Assembly: GCA_035610365.1 (NCBI GenBank)
Contig: CM069432.1
Span: 275,875,482 to 275,939,481 of the forward strand
DNA: 64,000 nt
Direction: 5' to 3'
From: Aquatica leii
Lineage: Eukaryota; Arthropoda; Insecta; Coleoptera; Lampyridae
Shown in pieces: positions 45,331 to 58,005 of the stretch. The first letter of the stretch is position 1. Every line of letters starts with the position of its first letter. The position numbers and the translations under genes are program-made. The notes beneath the pieces were generated by a model. That model had not been told where the DNA came from and did no database searches. It saw nothing but the letters and a program-made list of their open reading frames with translations.

Positions 45331-48300
45331 AAAAGAGAATACGATGCAAATAAAACAAGAAGAGTGGTAGTCAAACAGCAACAGTCGAATTACAAAAAGC
45401 AACTGCAGTTAAGAATAGGATGGACAAAATTTATTATCAGGCAGCAAATAAACTTGCTACGTTGTTATAAGTGTCTGGAGTTTGGACATCACTCCACTGA
45501 GTGCCGACGAGAAGACCAAACCGGTAAATGTATGAAATGTACAAGTGAAGGACATAGGACAAAAAGCAGCCTACTGTCCCGCATGCAGGAAACTTAGGCA
45601 CTGACCGGACCAGACTAAATGCATCATATTTCGGTTATTGGAGGAACAGGCTAAGAAGATAAAGTTATCCTTTGAAAAATGACGCATTACCGTATGTTAC
45701 ATCTCTCCAAATGTACCATTCACGGAATTCCAGAACAAAATTGACGAAGTAATGCTGGAAGCAAAAAACTGTAAAAATGAAGTCGTTATTGGAAGAGATT
45801 TAAACGCAAAATGTATTTATGGGAAGCACCAAAAAAGGACTGAAGAGGAGAATGTGTTTTGGAATGGATTGCGGAGTTAAACCTAATCGTACTAAACTAA
45901 ACAAAGGTGAACCCACCTCTGAAAAAGGGACAAGTCTCTCCCACATTGACGTAACCTGTGCGAGCCAAAAAATAGCAAATAATATTGTAAGCTGGGAGGT
46001 GCTTCAAGACGAGTTTCACACATATTATAACCATATACTATATAATGTAAAAAAAAACCTAGAGGTAACTCTGAAACGAAGGGAAAACCTGTGTTCAATA
46101 GTGATGACTGCCAAAAATTTCAGAAGACGACTAGATATGCGAACCTACAACACAATAACACCCCTTACAGAAGAGATGACTGCATAAAGGTCGGAAGAAA
46201 AACAACGAGATATAAAAGAAAACACGGACGCGAAGACAGGATTACAACACAAGCAAACAAAACATATAACAACAAGCACAAAAAACTGAAAAAACAAATC
46301 AAGAAAGCTAAACGAAAACACTGAAACATATTCTGCCTAGAACTAGATGACGATATATGGGGAGATGGCTGTAGAATAGTAGTAAAGAATATAGGAAAAC
46401 AATGTTTACCCTATATATATGTATAGCAATTAAAAATATGCATACATTTCTTTCCGAAGGTGGAAGAAAAGAGTTCTAGGTGGGAGAAACATGATTCAAA
46501 AATGATGTATGTTAGCTTCGAAGAATTAGCAAATGCGGCAAACAGCATAAAATTAAAAAAAGCAGCAGTATCGGACAAAATCCCACCAGAAACTGTCAAA
46601 AAAGGAGTGCACGTTGCAGACAAAGAAATCTTGGCAGTTTTCAACAAACTGTTACTCGATCAAAGCTTCCCAAGACAATGGAAAGAGGCAGTAGCAGCCC
46701 TTATCTGGAAAGGCAAAGGAAATAACATGGAAGATCATTTCTCGTATCGACCGATATGCTTGTTAAATACGCTAGGAAAACTCTACGAGAAGTTAATAAA
46801 AACAGATTCAAAAAAGAAATAGAAAACCAAGGTGGTCTCTCCCCAAATCAATTTGGGTACAGAAAGAGCCACTCAACAGTCTAAGCCATTCGAAAAGTGA
46901 TTACCACCGCTAAACAAGCAAACTCAATATTGGTCTCAATCATCTAATATAAAGAACGCGTTTAACTCCGCCTCCTGGTACACCATCATGGACAAGCTCA
47001 AAAAAAAAAGTGTCCAAAAGCATGATTAATCTGATTGGCAATTATCTCAGTTATTGCTGCGTCTGGATTAGTAAGACAATATACCTTAAAACATTAAAAC
47101 AAATGTTAGTGTACCCCAGGGTTCCGTTCTAAGCCCTATGTTATGGAACGTCCTGTATGACGAGCTGCTTAGAGTCGAACGACAGGAAGTAGTAGAAACG
47201 GTGGCCTTCGCGGATGATCTGGCTATATTAATAGAAGCCAATACAATTCAGGATCTAACATGCAGTGTAAACGAATCCCTGCTATCAATGGGTGAATAGT
47301 CAAACAACAAATTAGAAATAGTGCCACATAAAACCGGAGCTATTGTTCTCAGAAGTCCTAGAAAACGAGACCAAATCAATTTTAAAATCCAAGGTGTAGA
47401 AATAAGGTGTAACAAACCACTAAAATATCTAGGGGTTGTATTAGACAGCAATATGCTTTTTGGGACACATAAAAGCGCAATCAAGAAAGCAAAAAACAGG
47501 CTTGCAGAACTCATGAAGATAATGCCTAATGTAGGAGGTCTGGGAAGCAAAAAAAGGAAAGTACTATATGGAGTGGTCCAATCGACACCATTATACGTAG
47601 CACCTGCATAGATCGAAGCTGTTAGAATGAAAAAGTACGCTAACATGTTAATCAGCATTCAAAGAAAGACTCTACTTAGAATAGCCAGCAACTATAGGAC
47701 AACATCTGCTACTGCTATCAAGTCAATAACAGGAGTACCGGTAATAACTCTGTTAGCAGAAGAAAGAGAGAGAGATTATACGGGAGAGGTTGTTACATGC
47801 ATAAATTTCAAAATGTACTACACTGTATATTTATTACACTAAAGTTAGATTTCTATTTTCAACGGTCTCTAACAAGTTTCGTTTTTACTTCACTTCCTGA
47901 CGTTAAACGGTCTATTGCTTTAAGCCATGCTTGCGATGTCTAAATTAATCATCGGCTTGTGTGGAAGCTATGATATAAAACGAGAACGCATTTCTATTAG
48001 TTTATTCATCATAGGCACGACCCTACACGTGTTAGTCCACATGTGTTTAGTGTATTCTGCACGAATGAAGGGTTAATATAGACCAAATACCTTAAGGGAA
48101 GGCTTGCTTTATATCTTAAAAAAAAAGTTTTGAGAAGAAAATTTTCTCCGATGTACTGTTACCTACGAATCAATAGACTGCGATATCCCCTTTAATTTAA
48201 TGTGTGTAACAGCATTCGATAACCAGGTTTTTATTTCTAATTCCTTTTGGCATTAATTAATAGTGTTGTAGATTTTTGGTTTCTTGAGTCATTGTGCTGA

Positions 48301-49320
48301 CACGATTTGCTCTGTTCATTTATACTCCAGATCCGCTTCACGAGGAAAACGTTTTCTTCGGGCAAGTAATGGATTCTGGGTAAGTCTTATTTAATTACAT
48401 TTGTGTCATTAAGGTCTTTCACGAAAATTTAGCTCGTTATTCTAACTTACGTAATTGCAACAATTATTTCAATACCATTTAGGTATTTTCATTAATTATT
48501 TTTGTGTGACGCGTGCTGTTAATCATAGATATTTCTCATTAGCAATTTAATTTTCTTCGCTATAAACACCCTATGTGTAATTTAAACCTATGTATTGTGT
48601 GTTGCCGTTACTTCCGGCATTTATACAACCATTGTTTAATAATCTACCATAATTTTTGTGCTCGTTGAATAATTTACTATATTTAAATTAAAGTTGTTAT
48701 ATCTATCCATCTTTCTTTTTTGTCCGTTGAAAAATACCAACTTGATTTTGTTGCAGGCTTGGACCCTCTGTCTTGATCGAAACAGGAGTTTTTACTAGTA
48801 AGATCTGGCGCCCATTAAAATTTATTTACTTGAACCTTCCCTATCTCTGACTAGTGCGAGTTGGCCGAACAGGGTTCGTAACACCTATAAGCTTGTAGCA
48901 AGGTAACCAATTAGTGCAAAAAACTAGGCAGGAAGAACGTGAAAAAACACATAATAAATGGCAAGCAGAGTGGGTGGAACAGAAAACTATGGAGCCATGG
49001 ACAAAAAAGTTAATAAAAAAACTTTGTAGAGTGGAACTGACCTCAAGAAAAACCGACTACTACACCAATAGAATTAAAAAGAGCGCAAACAGCTCCTGTT
49101 TATACTGCGGAGAAGAAGATACTTCAGAGCACACGGTAATAAGCTGCCCTCAATGGCACATAGAGAGCCAAATAAATAATACCATAGATGCAGAAACAAT
49201 CATACCGCAAATGATACTGTCAAAAAAGAGTTGGAAAGATATCCACAAATATATATGAGTAGTGATGGAAAAGAAAGAACCAGATCAAATAGATAAAAAA
49301 AAATTATAACTGTGATATAT
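45331..49320 (+). pseudogene. R1-clade non-LTR retrotransposon, copy 2, split by a solo LTR
   Basis: An ORF1 zinc knuckle lies at 45455-45590 (LRCYKCLEFGHHSTEC, then GKCMKCTSEGH). An endonuclease trace lies near 45690-45800 (CYISPNVPFTEFQNKI, VVIGRDLNAK, where GDFN has decayed). RT occurs at 46500-47300: KLKKAAVSDKIPPETVK, WKGKGNNMEDHFSYRPICLL, VSVPQGSVLSPMLWN near 47110 (frames broken), and VAFADDLAILIEA at 47199-47240 with catalytic FADD. The post-RT region to 47790 is cut by the LTR at 47791-48900 and resumes at 48905 with a C-terminal CCHC-type CLYCGEEDTSEHTVISC, ending at 49258. It belongs to the same clade as the element at 18.1-21.5 kb but is clearly diverged from it. Confidence 0.87.
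47791..48900 (+). mobile_element. Solo LTR, 1110 bp, target duplication AGGT
   Basis: It starts TGTTACATGC and ends CTTGTAGCA, with AGGT at 47787-47790 and 48901-48904. The R1 reading frame on either side joins across it, which independently confirms the ends. It shares GACACGATTTGCT, AGGAAAACGTTTTC, CTGGCGCCC and the terminal ACCTATAAGCTTGTA region with the LTRs at 23651 and 39645. A TATA-like GATATAAAACG near 47971 suggests that the plus strand is the transcribed one. Confidence 0.93.
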
Positions 49321-49864
49321 AAACGAAAACCACAAAGGTGGTACCATTGTCTACGAGAACGAAGAGGCAAGTGCTTTTAGCCAGTGAAAATCTTGCACTA
49401 CACACATCCGGATGTTCATGTCTTTCTAAGATTTTTTCTTGCCAAAAAAAATCCGTTCATAAGTCTATAAAACACTTGTAATCATAAATCGTTTAGTAAG
49501 TAAGTTGAGTTCGGTTATAAAATAATTTTTAACAGTAAAAAAGATCTTCATAATTATTTTCTGATAAAATTTTCCAAATAATTTATATACATTTTGTAAG
49601 TAAACATTCGAGTAAAAGAAACATTTTTTATTGTTGAAGAAATATGCACCAAAATAACGGATGTGACTGGTATTTACCGAATCTTATTTAAAATTTACAC
49701 CTATTCATTTCCTATAAAAATAACAATGACAGTCTTGTAAAACCTACGTATTTCGCTGACATAACGTGTTTCTTGTGAAATTTTATATTATTTGAATAAC
49801 CTTACGTGGAGAAGCCCTTAGAATCTTGCAAACTGTTCCTGACCACTTACAACTTATAACTTTT
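49321..49864. other. Unassigned AT-rich spacer
   Basis: It follows the 3' end of the R1-type element and precedes gag sequence of a gypsy element. No LTR for that gypsy element could be recognised here. No coding signal. Confidence 0.4.
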
Positions 49865-52800
49865 AATTTCTGGTTTAGAAATGAAATATGGAGATGCTTA
49901 TCTTAAACAAGTGTACCAAGCTCAAATTAAAAGTCGGGTTCAGAGAGTTGCCAAAAGTCTTCAAGAGTTTGAGGCTGACATCGCCAGATTAACACGGTTT
50001 GCGTATCCTACAGCATCAGATACTTTTTGGAGCAGTTGGCTATTCAAACCTTTGTAGACGGCCTCCGAGATAGAGAAATGCAGCAGACGCTCCGGTTAGC
50101 TCGAACTAAGTCGTTGGAAGACGCTTTAATGCATGCCATGGAGTTTAAAGCAGCAAAACAAGCATCGCAACTATACGGTCATAAACTCCGCTGTGCTGAA
50201 GAAATAGCCGCGCAGACACTAGAAAGCATCAAAGAGGTAGCGCAACAAATGCTTTGGGAAAGAGGAGTGACATTAAATCGCTGTGAAATAGGCCACGTAT
50301 GACGACATCGCACTAAACCTAAGAAAAACAAAAAAAGTGATTGAAAGTTTGAAACAAGTTGATGAAAAGAGACAAAAGTTAATCTTATCTAGTCATGTAC
50401 CTGAGATTAGCATTCAAATAACATAACCTAGGGAGCCATTGCATAGCATTTATCTTGATGGCAAGATTAATGGACAAAATGTTCAGTTACTGGTTGACAT
50501 GGGAGCGACGAAGACCATCATATGTCCTTAGATGTTATTGGAAAATGAGAAGACATCACCAGTAACAGTACGACTTCGAACGGCGAGGGGCAAAGTAATA
50601 CCTACTCACGGACAAGTCAAAGTAGTCATTGGTATGGGAGTACTCGACCATCAAGTACTGGTAGTCGACACCACAGAAGAAATTATTCTGGGAATAGACG
50701 TTTTAAAAAAATATGGGTTCTATTTGGATATGAAAAACGATGTCCTAAAAATCTAAAGTAAAAAAAATTTTTTTCACTCGTCAGAGAAGGCAGCTGTGCG
50801 AGTCTTATTGAGTGAAGACGTGACTCTGCCTGCAAAGACTGTAAGTGTTGTGATGGCACATCTGGATGGAAATTCCCGGGAAGGCTACATTCGCGCAATT
50901 AAACCAATGGAGGACGACTTAGTTGAATAAGGATTATTTGTTGGCAAAACTTTAGTACGAGTGAAAAACACGATGCCTGTAAGGATCTATATCAACTCAG
51001 ATCCAGTAACGTTGAAAACGATTACTGTGGTAGGTCAATGCACACCAGTATCTCAAATTGTGAGATGCGTGAATTTTAACGTCGCCGTGCCCACAACACA
51101 TATTGGACATTCTTACTTCCAAATGCGAAAACCTCTACCAAGACCAGCTGACTAATGTTAAAGTGTTGATACAGAAGTGTCAAGATGTGTTCGCGCTGGG
51201 GAGTGGTTTCAAAAGAAGAACTAACTTGGTGAAGCATAAAAATAATACCGGACCCGCTCAGCCGATACGAAAACATCCACGTCGATTTCTTTTTGCGAAA
51301 AGAGAAGAAGCCAAACAAATAATTATGACAATGAAGAAAGAAGATGTGATTGAACCTTCAAAAAGCCCATGGGCGTCCCCAGTGGTACTCGTAAAGAAGA
51401 AAGATGGATCAACAAGGTATTGCGTAAACTACAGACAGCTTAACGACGTGATCAAAAAGGGCAGCAACCGTTTACCGAGAATTAACGATACGTTAGACAC
51501 CCTGTGGTTTTCCACGTTGGATTTAAAGAGTGGTTACTGGCAGGTAGAATTGGAACCCAAGGATCGTGAAAATCGGATTTTATGATTGGAACTGTTTTGT
51601 GAAAGTTCACTGTGATGCCCTTTGACCTGTGTAACGCTCCTGCAACGTTCGAGCTTTTGATGGAGACCATCTTGCGCAGACTGTTTTGGAATACGTGCTT
51701 GGTTTACCTAGACGACGTGATCGTGGTTGAAAGGTCGTTTAAAGAACACTTGAACATATTGAAAAAAGTGTTTCAGCAAATGTGAGTTCAAAGAAGTGCC
51801 ACACATTTAAGAAGGAATTGCACTACCCTAGTTGTATATAGAGATGGAGTAAAGTCTGACCCAGACAAAATCCGAGCAGTGCAAGCATAGCCAAGGCCAA
51901 TCGAGAAACATCAGGTCCAATGTTTCCTTGAATTGTGCACCCATTATAGACGATTTGTACCCGGATTCGCCAATATTGCCAAACCTTTGACAAAATTGAC
52001 CTGACAAAAAACTGAATTTAGATGGAACAAAGAATTCCGAAATGTTTTACATCAACTACAACAGGCATTAGTCACTTCGCCGATTTTAAGACATCCAAGA
52101 GAAGAGGGAAAATTTGTTTTGGATACCGAAGCTAGCAATCTGACTATTGGCGCGGTCTTTTCACAGATGCAAGATGGACAAGATAAAGTCATCGCGTATT
52201 TTAATAAAGTTTTGTCCAGGCCAGAAAAGAATGATTTCGTGAGTAGGAGGGATCTGTTAGCAGTCGTCAAGTCCATAGAACACTTCTACAAATGTCTACA
52301 AATGTTTGTATGGACGAAAATTTTTACTTAGGATGGATCACGGCGTTTTGAAATGGTTATTGCAGTTCCGTAACCTGGAAGGATGGATCAAAACCTGAAC
52401 AGTTGCGTTGCAAACAAGAAAACGATCCCAAAATAAGACTACTGGCCAACGACCAACCTAAAAGAAAGTGAGTGCTTTGGGCAAAACCCTCAAAGCTTAC
52501 TGGGCGTAGTGCGACTCTTTGATAGTAAAAGATGGTCTTCTTAAACGATCGCTAGAGAGAAAACAGACTACAGCTGGTAGTACCAAAGAACCGGGTGTCA
52601 CAAGTGCTAAAGCATCTCCACGATGGTTCGAGAAAAATTCTACTGGGTGAACTGCAAAGAAGACGTCATGAAATGGTGCTGTAAGTGCACAATCTGCGCA
52701 TCTGAAAATGGTTCAGCGTGAAAACGCAAAGCACCGATACAGCAGTACAACGTAGGAAACCTTTTAGAAAAAGTAGAGATTGACATCGCAGGGCCGTTCC

Positions 52801-53050
52801 CAGAATCGGATTCGGGAAACAAATACATCCTGGTACCGATGGATTAGTTCACGGAAGCTTACGCCATACCCAATCAAGAAGCAGTTACAGTCGCCGACGT
52901 TTTAGTGAAAGAGTTTTTCTGTCGGTTTGGAGTTCCGTTGAAATTACACTCCGACCAAGACCGCAACTTTGAGTCTGAGACAACGCGACGCCTTGCCATC
53001 CCTAATCTGATGGCATGGTTGAGCAAATGAATCGAACAATGGAAAAATAC
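49865..53050 (+). pseudogene. Ty3/gypsy retrotransposon gag-pol, 5'-truncated
   Basis: Gag lies at 49870-50290 (MKYGDAYLKQVYQAQIKSR, FVDGLRDREMQQTLRLA). Protease lies at 50450-50755 (LLVDMGATKTII, where Met replaces the Thr of the DTG active site; ILGIDVLKKYGF). RT is at 51240-51800 (PIRKHPRRFLFAKREEAKQI, KSPWASPVVLVKKKDGSTRY, STLDLKSGYWQVELEP with the first catalytic Asp, LVYLDDVIVV near 51705 with YLDD). RNase H is at 52110-52300 (FVLDTEASNLTIGAVFSQM). The integrase zinc region and core lie at 52620-52980 (KVEIDIAGPF, LHSDQDRNF). Many frameshifts and stops. Integrase is interrupted near 53050 and its C-terminal tail resumes near 56540. Confidence 0.87.
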
Positions 53051-54676
53051 TTAGCCAAAGTAGTGTCCGAACACCATACTTGACAGGTGAGCGACCACTT
53101 GCGATTATTAACCCCATGTCACTACACCTGTTTAATTCAAGATGCTAAACATCATTACGATCACCCGTAGAAGTGGAGCTTGTGAAAAGGCTTTGAGGTT
53201 CGCTATACAGAATTTTAAGTTAACAAAAGCAAAATGGTGTCCGTAGCCATTACTTATGAGTATTGAGTAGATCTAGAACCGCCTTAATTCGCCCAAAATA
53301 CGTAAAAAATCTTCATTTCAGTAGAATGAATAAAAATAACACGTAACAAACCCCCTCCCCCAGTAAAATTAATATCTTGAAAACGACGATAGAAAGTTCA
53401 AATGAAGACAAAAGTTTAGACGTACACCAAGAATCAAACAAAAACAAAACCAACTTACTTTTATAAAAAACCCAACCCAGATAAAGAGAGAAGACCTATA
53501 GAACACAACTAAGTCATTTAAAGAAAGAAAGGTACTTCTAAGAAGTCTACATCCTTCCAAACAGTCGCATGAAGCAAAGTTGTCTCAAAGAACACTCATC
53601 ACTTAGCGAGCCCACGACGATAAGAACAAAAGTAGGAAGTTTAAGCCAACGCCAAGAACCAAGAGTTCTAAAAACCAAATGCAACCCTAACCCCTAGTGA
53701 TAAAAAACCCTCCTTAAATACAACTCATAAGGAAAGGAAAAGGTAATATAGATTATAATACAAAGAACGACACTCATACCCCAAGGTTAGAAAATGACCT
53801 TACAGCCTAAAGTTTTCTCGATGGAGTTCTGGACGATTGTGTGACGTCAAAGTCTTGTCACACATCAAGTCCTCGCGTTATGAAGGAAACGCGCAACGTT
53901 GAGCCCCTTAATATAATTTTACACAAACGCACATCACCGCACCCAGTACTGACTTGGCCACTATAGTCTTCCCCCTAACCAGAAAAGGAGTCTGGTCTAA
54001 GACCAGCGGGAACGAGACCCAGGAAATTCTCCCACTGTGTAAGTATATAAAAAAAATAAACAAAAAGGACTAAAAACACAACATCCTCCGTGCCGATTAA
54101 CAAAAATTGATCACCTTCGCCAAACTCCATTAAATCTGCTATACGGCCCCCAAAAGAAATTATGCCTGGTCCAGAAACTGAGACTACCGGGTCGAAAACA
54201 AATCTTCCCGGGCACGTTGTCGTTGGGTTCTCACAACAGGCGCACGCCACCCCCCCCCCCACTCATAGTGACAGATTGAAAAAAGATAAAGGAAAACAGG
54301 AAGAAAAAATAGAAAAAAGAGTACGATGTTGTTGTATGCCTCGACTACTCTTCCCTAGACAAGCGAAGCAAAGCAACCTACACTACTGCCCAACCAACCA
54401 CCCTGGCAGTAAATAAATCGCACAAGTAGAAATACCTAAGCGAGCGTTTAAGCTTTTAAAGTCGTCAAAAACGGAATACTTCCACTAAAAAAACGATACC
54501 TATTACAAGCAAACTATTGCTAACGCACAGAAGAAAATAACACACACACCAGATACTCAGTGACTGTAATATCCTACTAGCATATCGAAAAGAATCAACC
54601 TATACAAACTAATTCTCGGCGACACTCATCCTATTGTTTCTCCTAACTAATTTACGACGTTTCCGTCTACGAGAAT
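53051..54676. other. Foreign, C/A-rich insertion inside gypsy integrase
   Basis: Recognisable integrase sequence fades near 53050. From about 53270 to 54676 the plus strand is A- and C-rich and poor in G, unlike the gypsy coding sequence. A CCCCCCCCCCCC run lies near 54252-54263. A minus-strand open frame at 54262-53975 (95 codons, GGGVACACCENPTTTCPGRF near its start) has no family I recognise. This may be internal sequence or a leader of another retroelement that also contributed the LTR at 54677. Confidence 0.4.
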
Positions 54677-56500
54677 TGTTACGCCCTGAGCATTTTTTTC
54701 TAAATCCGGCACTGTCTGATTCATTTAAGTTAGACGTGTGGGAATCTGCTGTTGTTATTAATCTCACGCTTTATTTCTTTACATTTTAAAGTTGATAATT
54801 TGTAATTTCTGATTAATTAAGAGCGTATTATCTTCGCTTAATACGTGATTAAATTCTGCTTATCTACAAGTCCTTATAAATATTTTTTTTTAAATATCAT
54901 TTACTCGAGCGTTCTCACGAATTTGCTGACGAATTTATTTTGTTATCTTCTGAGGTCATTATAACCTTAGGTACTTCGTTTCCTTATTTAATCAGTTCCT
55001 GACAAACTCTTGTTGAGATCACTTCAAAAATTTACTGTACCTTGGAAGTACTAACGTTTACTTAAACACGGTGATTTTACCGGATATTACGTTGAAACCT
55101 TCCTAACTTTTAGTATATCTACGGAACCTGTCTTTCCTAAAATTACTAAAAATCGTATATTTACGGCTATAAGTTACTTTAAATTTTAAAAGTATACTTA
55201 GTTTTCTTAACGCTGGATTATTATACCCAGGTAAAGTACTTAGTTTTTGTTTTATTTAGTTAATCTAACTTCGCTTCTCTCCCTTCCTCTTTATAGCGGT
55301 TTTTCTACCGACGAAATTGTTCTAATTCATATGAACGTTTTCTCCAACGGATTGTTTACTCCACGTGTGAAAGTTCCTTCAACTACCAAAATACTCCGTT
55401 CATCTGTAAACTCTACTAACGCTACGCTGAGAAGTCAACTTCGATTGCACCAACTGACGCTAAGTGAAAAAAAAAACAACCGTTAACCTTCGTTTTATTG
55501 TGAATTAATTCATATTTGTGCAAATCTATAAGAATATTTTTCTACATTGAACTTTTAATCAAAATCCTACTTGCTTAATCAACTTTAGAAATTCAAGAAC
55601 TTTTCTTTATACTTTAAAATTTTACAATTTTTTTTTGCTATTTAAAATTCACTTTTGTTATTTAAACTTTGGCTTAATTTACTTAATTTAATTTCTCTTT
55701 GTTTCTATAAGAAGTTGTTATCTGATTTACCTTGAAATTTGTTGACTTATAACGTAATTGTCACTGACCTATTAACCTACATAAATTTGGTCGCGCATCT
55801 CCTGATCTACGAGATAGTAAACTTGAACCTAACTCTAATTCTCGGCTGTTATTTGCCGACGGCCAATTGTTTGTTTTAAATATTTTATGTAAGGAAACTT
55901 CGACTGGAAATACCGTGCACGGAGTTCCATCAGCGAAGTAATATGGTAAGATTTCTTTTTTTGTATCTCAAATTTGAAATTACTGTCTTGTCGAATAACG
56001 ATCGCTGTCCCAAATTAAATTTTTGTTGTTGTTTGTTTTGCGAACCTAACGTAATTAAATTAGTTTTACTTTGAAATCCATTATCGATTGTTTTACTCAA
56101 CTTCACGCATATTTTGTTTGCATAATTCAAAATTGAATATTTTATTGATTATTTTGTAAATTGCTATTTATTCTAAATTCATTATATTTACATCAAATTT
56201 ACTGATTGCTATTTATTGCTTAACCTTCCCCGTTTTTTTTTTCTTTCAGCAAGCATTCGCTACTACTAGAGCCCTGTTAAACTTTTACAATTTACTTAAC
56301 AGGACCGTAACTAAACAAATTGTGTGGCGCCCATTTCTAACAATTTCTAATCACTATTTGACTAATTTTATCTATCACGACATCTCTGATTTAAATATTC
56401 CCCTCACAATTTCTAACCCACCCCATTTTGCCTACAAGAACCGAGCTACTGCGGCCATCGCTCCATTTAAATTTAGTTACCCATAATTCCTATCGTAACA
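54677..56500 (+). mobile_element. LTR-like insertion, 1824 bp, target duplication GAAT
   Basis: It begins TGTTACGCCCTGAG and ends CCTATCGTAACA, with GAAT at 54673-54676 and 56501-56504. The TGTTACG...GTAACA termini, a TGTGGCGCCC motif near 56322 and the 4-bp duplication resemble the three other LTRs in the window, but I could not follow further similarity by eye, so it may be a different subfamily. No internal coding region is seen. Confidence 0.68.
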
Positions 56501-56529
56501 GAATATCTAAGCAATACATTAGGGCAAAA

Positions 56530-56760
56530 GATGGTATTTCTACACACAAATTGCCAGCGACAGAATGAAGATCAGATTCGTCGTCAAGGCACAAAATGGT
56601 GAGTTTCAACCTGGCGAGATGGTCTGTTTGTATAATCTTTAAGGAAGACGTGGTTTGTCGCCAAAGCTGCAGAGGAAATGGGAGGGCCCTTATGAAGTTG
56701 TGCAGCGTATTAATGACGTCATATATCGCATCAGGTCCAAACCAGAATAATAACTAGCAG
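56530..56760 (+). pseudogene. Ty3/gypsy integrase C-terminal tail
   Basis: DRMKIRFVVKAQNGEFQPGE near 56560 and RRGLSPKLQRKWEGPYEVVQ near 56645-56700, ending VIYRIRSKPE at about 56747, are the GPF/Y-type C-terminal module of gypsy integrase. It is the continuation of the pol gene interrupted near 53050. The DDE core before it is lost or displaced. Confidence 0.85.
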
Positions 56761-56800
56761 AACCTGAAATAAAGTCGAAGGAATGGACTTCGATTAGTTT

Positions 56801-57240
56801 ATGAGCATATACAGAGGTTTCGGAAAGGCTAGGTTCGGAGTTACAATCGAAGAGCAAGACGTGTTCCAAATACGAAAAGGTTACGCCATCGCAACTTGCA
56901 TGGGCGAGGATCTTGACATGTCCAGAGGAGTTGCAGTCGTATTTAAAAAAAAGTTTGAACGCCAGCATCCGGCGATCAAAAAAATTTTAAAACTACGTGG
57001 TGACCGACGCTTCGTTTTCTATCTGGTCACTAAGAAGTAAGAAATCTGTAGCGAACATTATGGAATCTCAAACGAGAAATGGAGTTCCACAAAATTAAGA
57101 AATTGGCAGCACCCAAGATTGGTTGTGGCTTAGATCAACTGAATTGGAGTACAATTCAAAATATGTTGGAGGTCGTCTTCCGGGGAACAGGCGTTCAAGT
57201 GTTGATCTGCAATTACCAACCAAGTAGAATATCGGGTCAG
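56801..57240 (+). pseudogene. Macro-domain ADP-ribosyl hydrolase (TARG1/OARD1-like) ORF in a gypsy element
   Basis: The first frame (56801-57040) encodes a macro-domain N-terminal half: FGVTIEEQDVFQIRKGYAI, ATCMGEDLDMSRGVAVVFKK and RRFVFYLVTKK. The second (about 57050-57240) encodes LKREMEFHKIKKLAAPKIG, GCGLDQLNWSTIQNML and VQVLIC. Together they cover nearly the whole TARG1/OARD1 fold in order. The two catalytic residues of that family (Lys in the LxTKK segment, Asp in GCGLD) are both present. One frameshift near 57040 and a TAG near 57050 separate the halves. TARG1 removes mono-ADP-ribose linked to acidic residues. The ORF is intronless, in the same orientation as pol, between integrase and the 3' LTR, so it is an accessory gene of the retroelement rather than host sequence. 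Confidence 0.82.
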
Positions 57241-57343
57241 AAAAAGTCCATTGACTGCTGCTTTTATGGCCAAGGAAGTTCCTGAAATGTAGAGAGCTAC
57301 CGGTGTCGCATCCAGTTTCCTGTTCTGGGACAGAATAGTCTTT

Positions 57344-57760
57344 AGAAGGGGGCAGTGAAACGTTCGCAAAGTTGTTATCGGCTCCGAGAACGTTCACAAA
57401 CTTTTTGTCAACTTCAAAAACGTTTACCAAGGATGTAGAAAATTATCGAAAAGATAGCGGAAATGTATAAAAGCGGTTCAAACGAATCATAGGTCAGTTT
57501 TCCAAAGTCGAAACTAAGAAGACTCTTTAAATAAATAAGTGATAAACGCGTCTGTTAGAGATAAATCTAACGGAATTGAAGCGTACGTGCCTTTAATTTT
57601 AAAAAAATCAGTTTTAGATAAACAGAAGTTATCCGCTGACATTATTCTTCGAGTGATTGTAATATATAAACTAGTGTAACTGTGATTTAATTAGTTACGT
57701 GTAAATATTTCGTTATAAATAAATTAGTTTTACAATAGTATCAATTAAACAAATGCTATA
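57344..57760 (+). repeat. Candidate polypurine tract and 3' LTR of the gypsy element
   Basis: AGAAGGGGGC at 57344-57353 is a polypurine tract, and TGAAACG at 57355 would start the LTR. Within it are a TATA box (GTATAAAAGCGG near 57467) and an AATAAA near 57530. The 3' end is not defined, because no 5' LTR copy is available. Earlier 3' flank sequence to about 58000 contains no gene. Confidence 0.5.
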
Positions 57761-58005
57761 ACAATTAATAACGTTAAAATTCGATTAATATAATATGCGT
57801 ATTAAATAAACAAACTATTAATTTTTTGCAATATTAGTTTACTCAGTTCTGTATATAAATAATTATTGTTCCCAAATTACAGGTACAATAGAAATTAAAA
57901 TATACCGGATACCGGATATAACACAAAAGAAGTGACCGGAAGGGCAACATGCACATCTAAACTTAACACATATTTGTCATTTGTTTAGTTTCAACATTTG
58001 CAAAA

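Noticed and set aside
48780-48900. TGGCGCCC near LTR ends as a tRNA primer-binding site with an internal region following
   Set aside because: In both the 23651 and 47791 copies the flanking target duplications place this motif inside the LTR, not after it.
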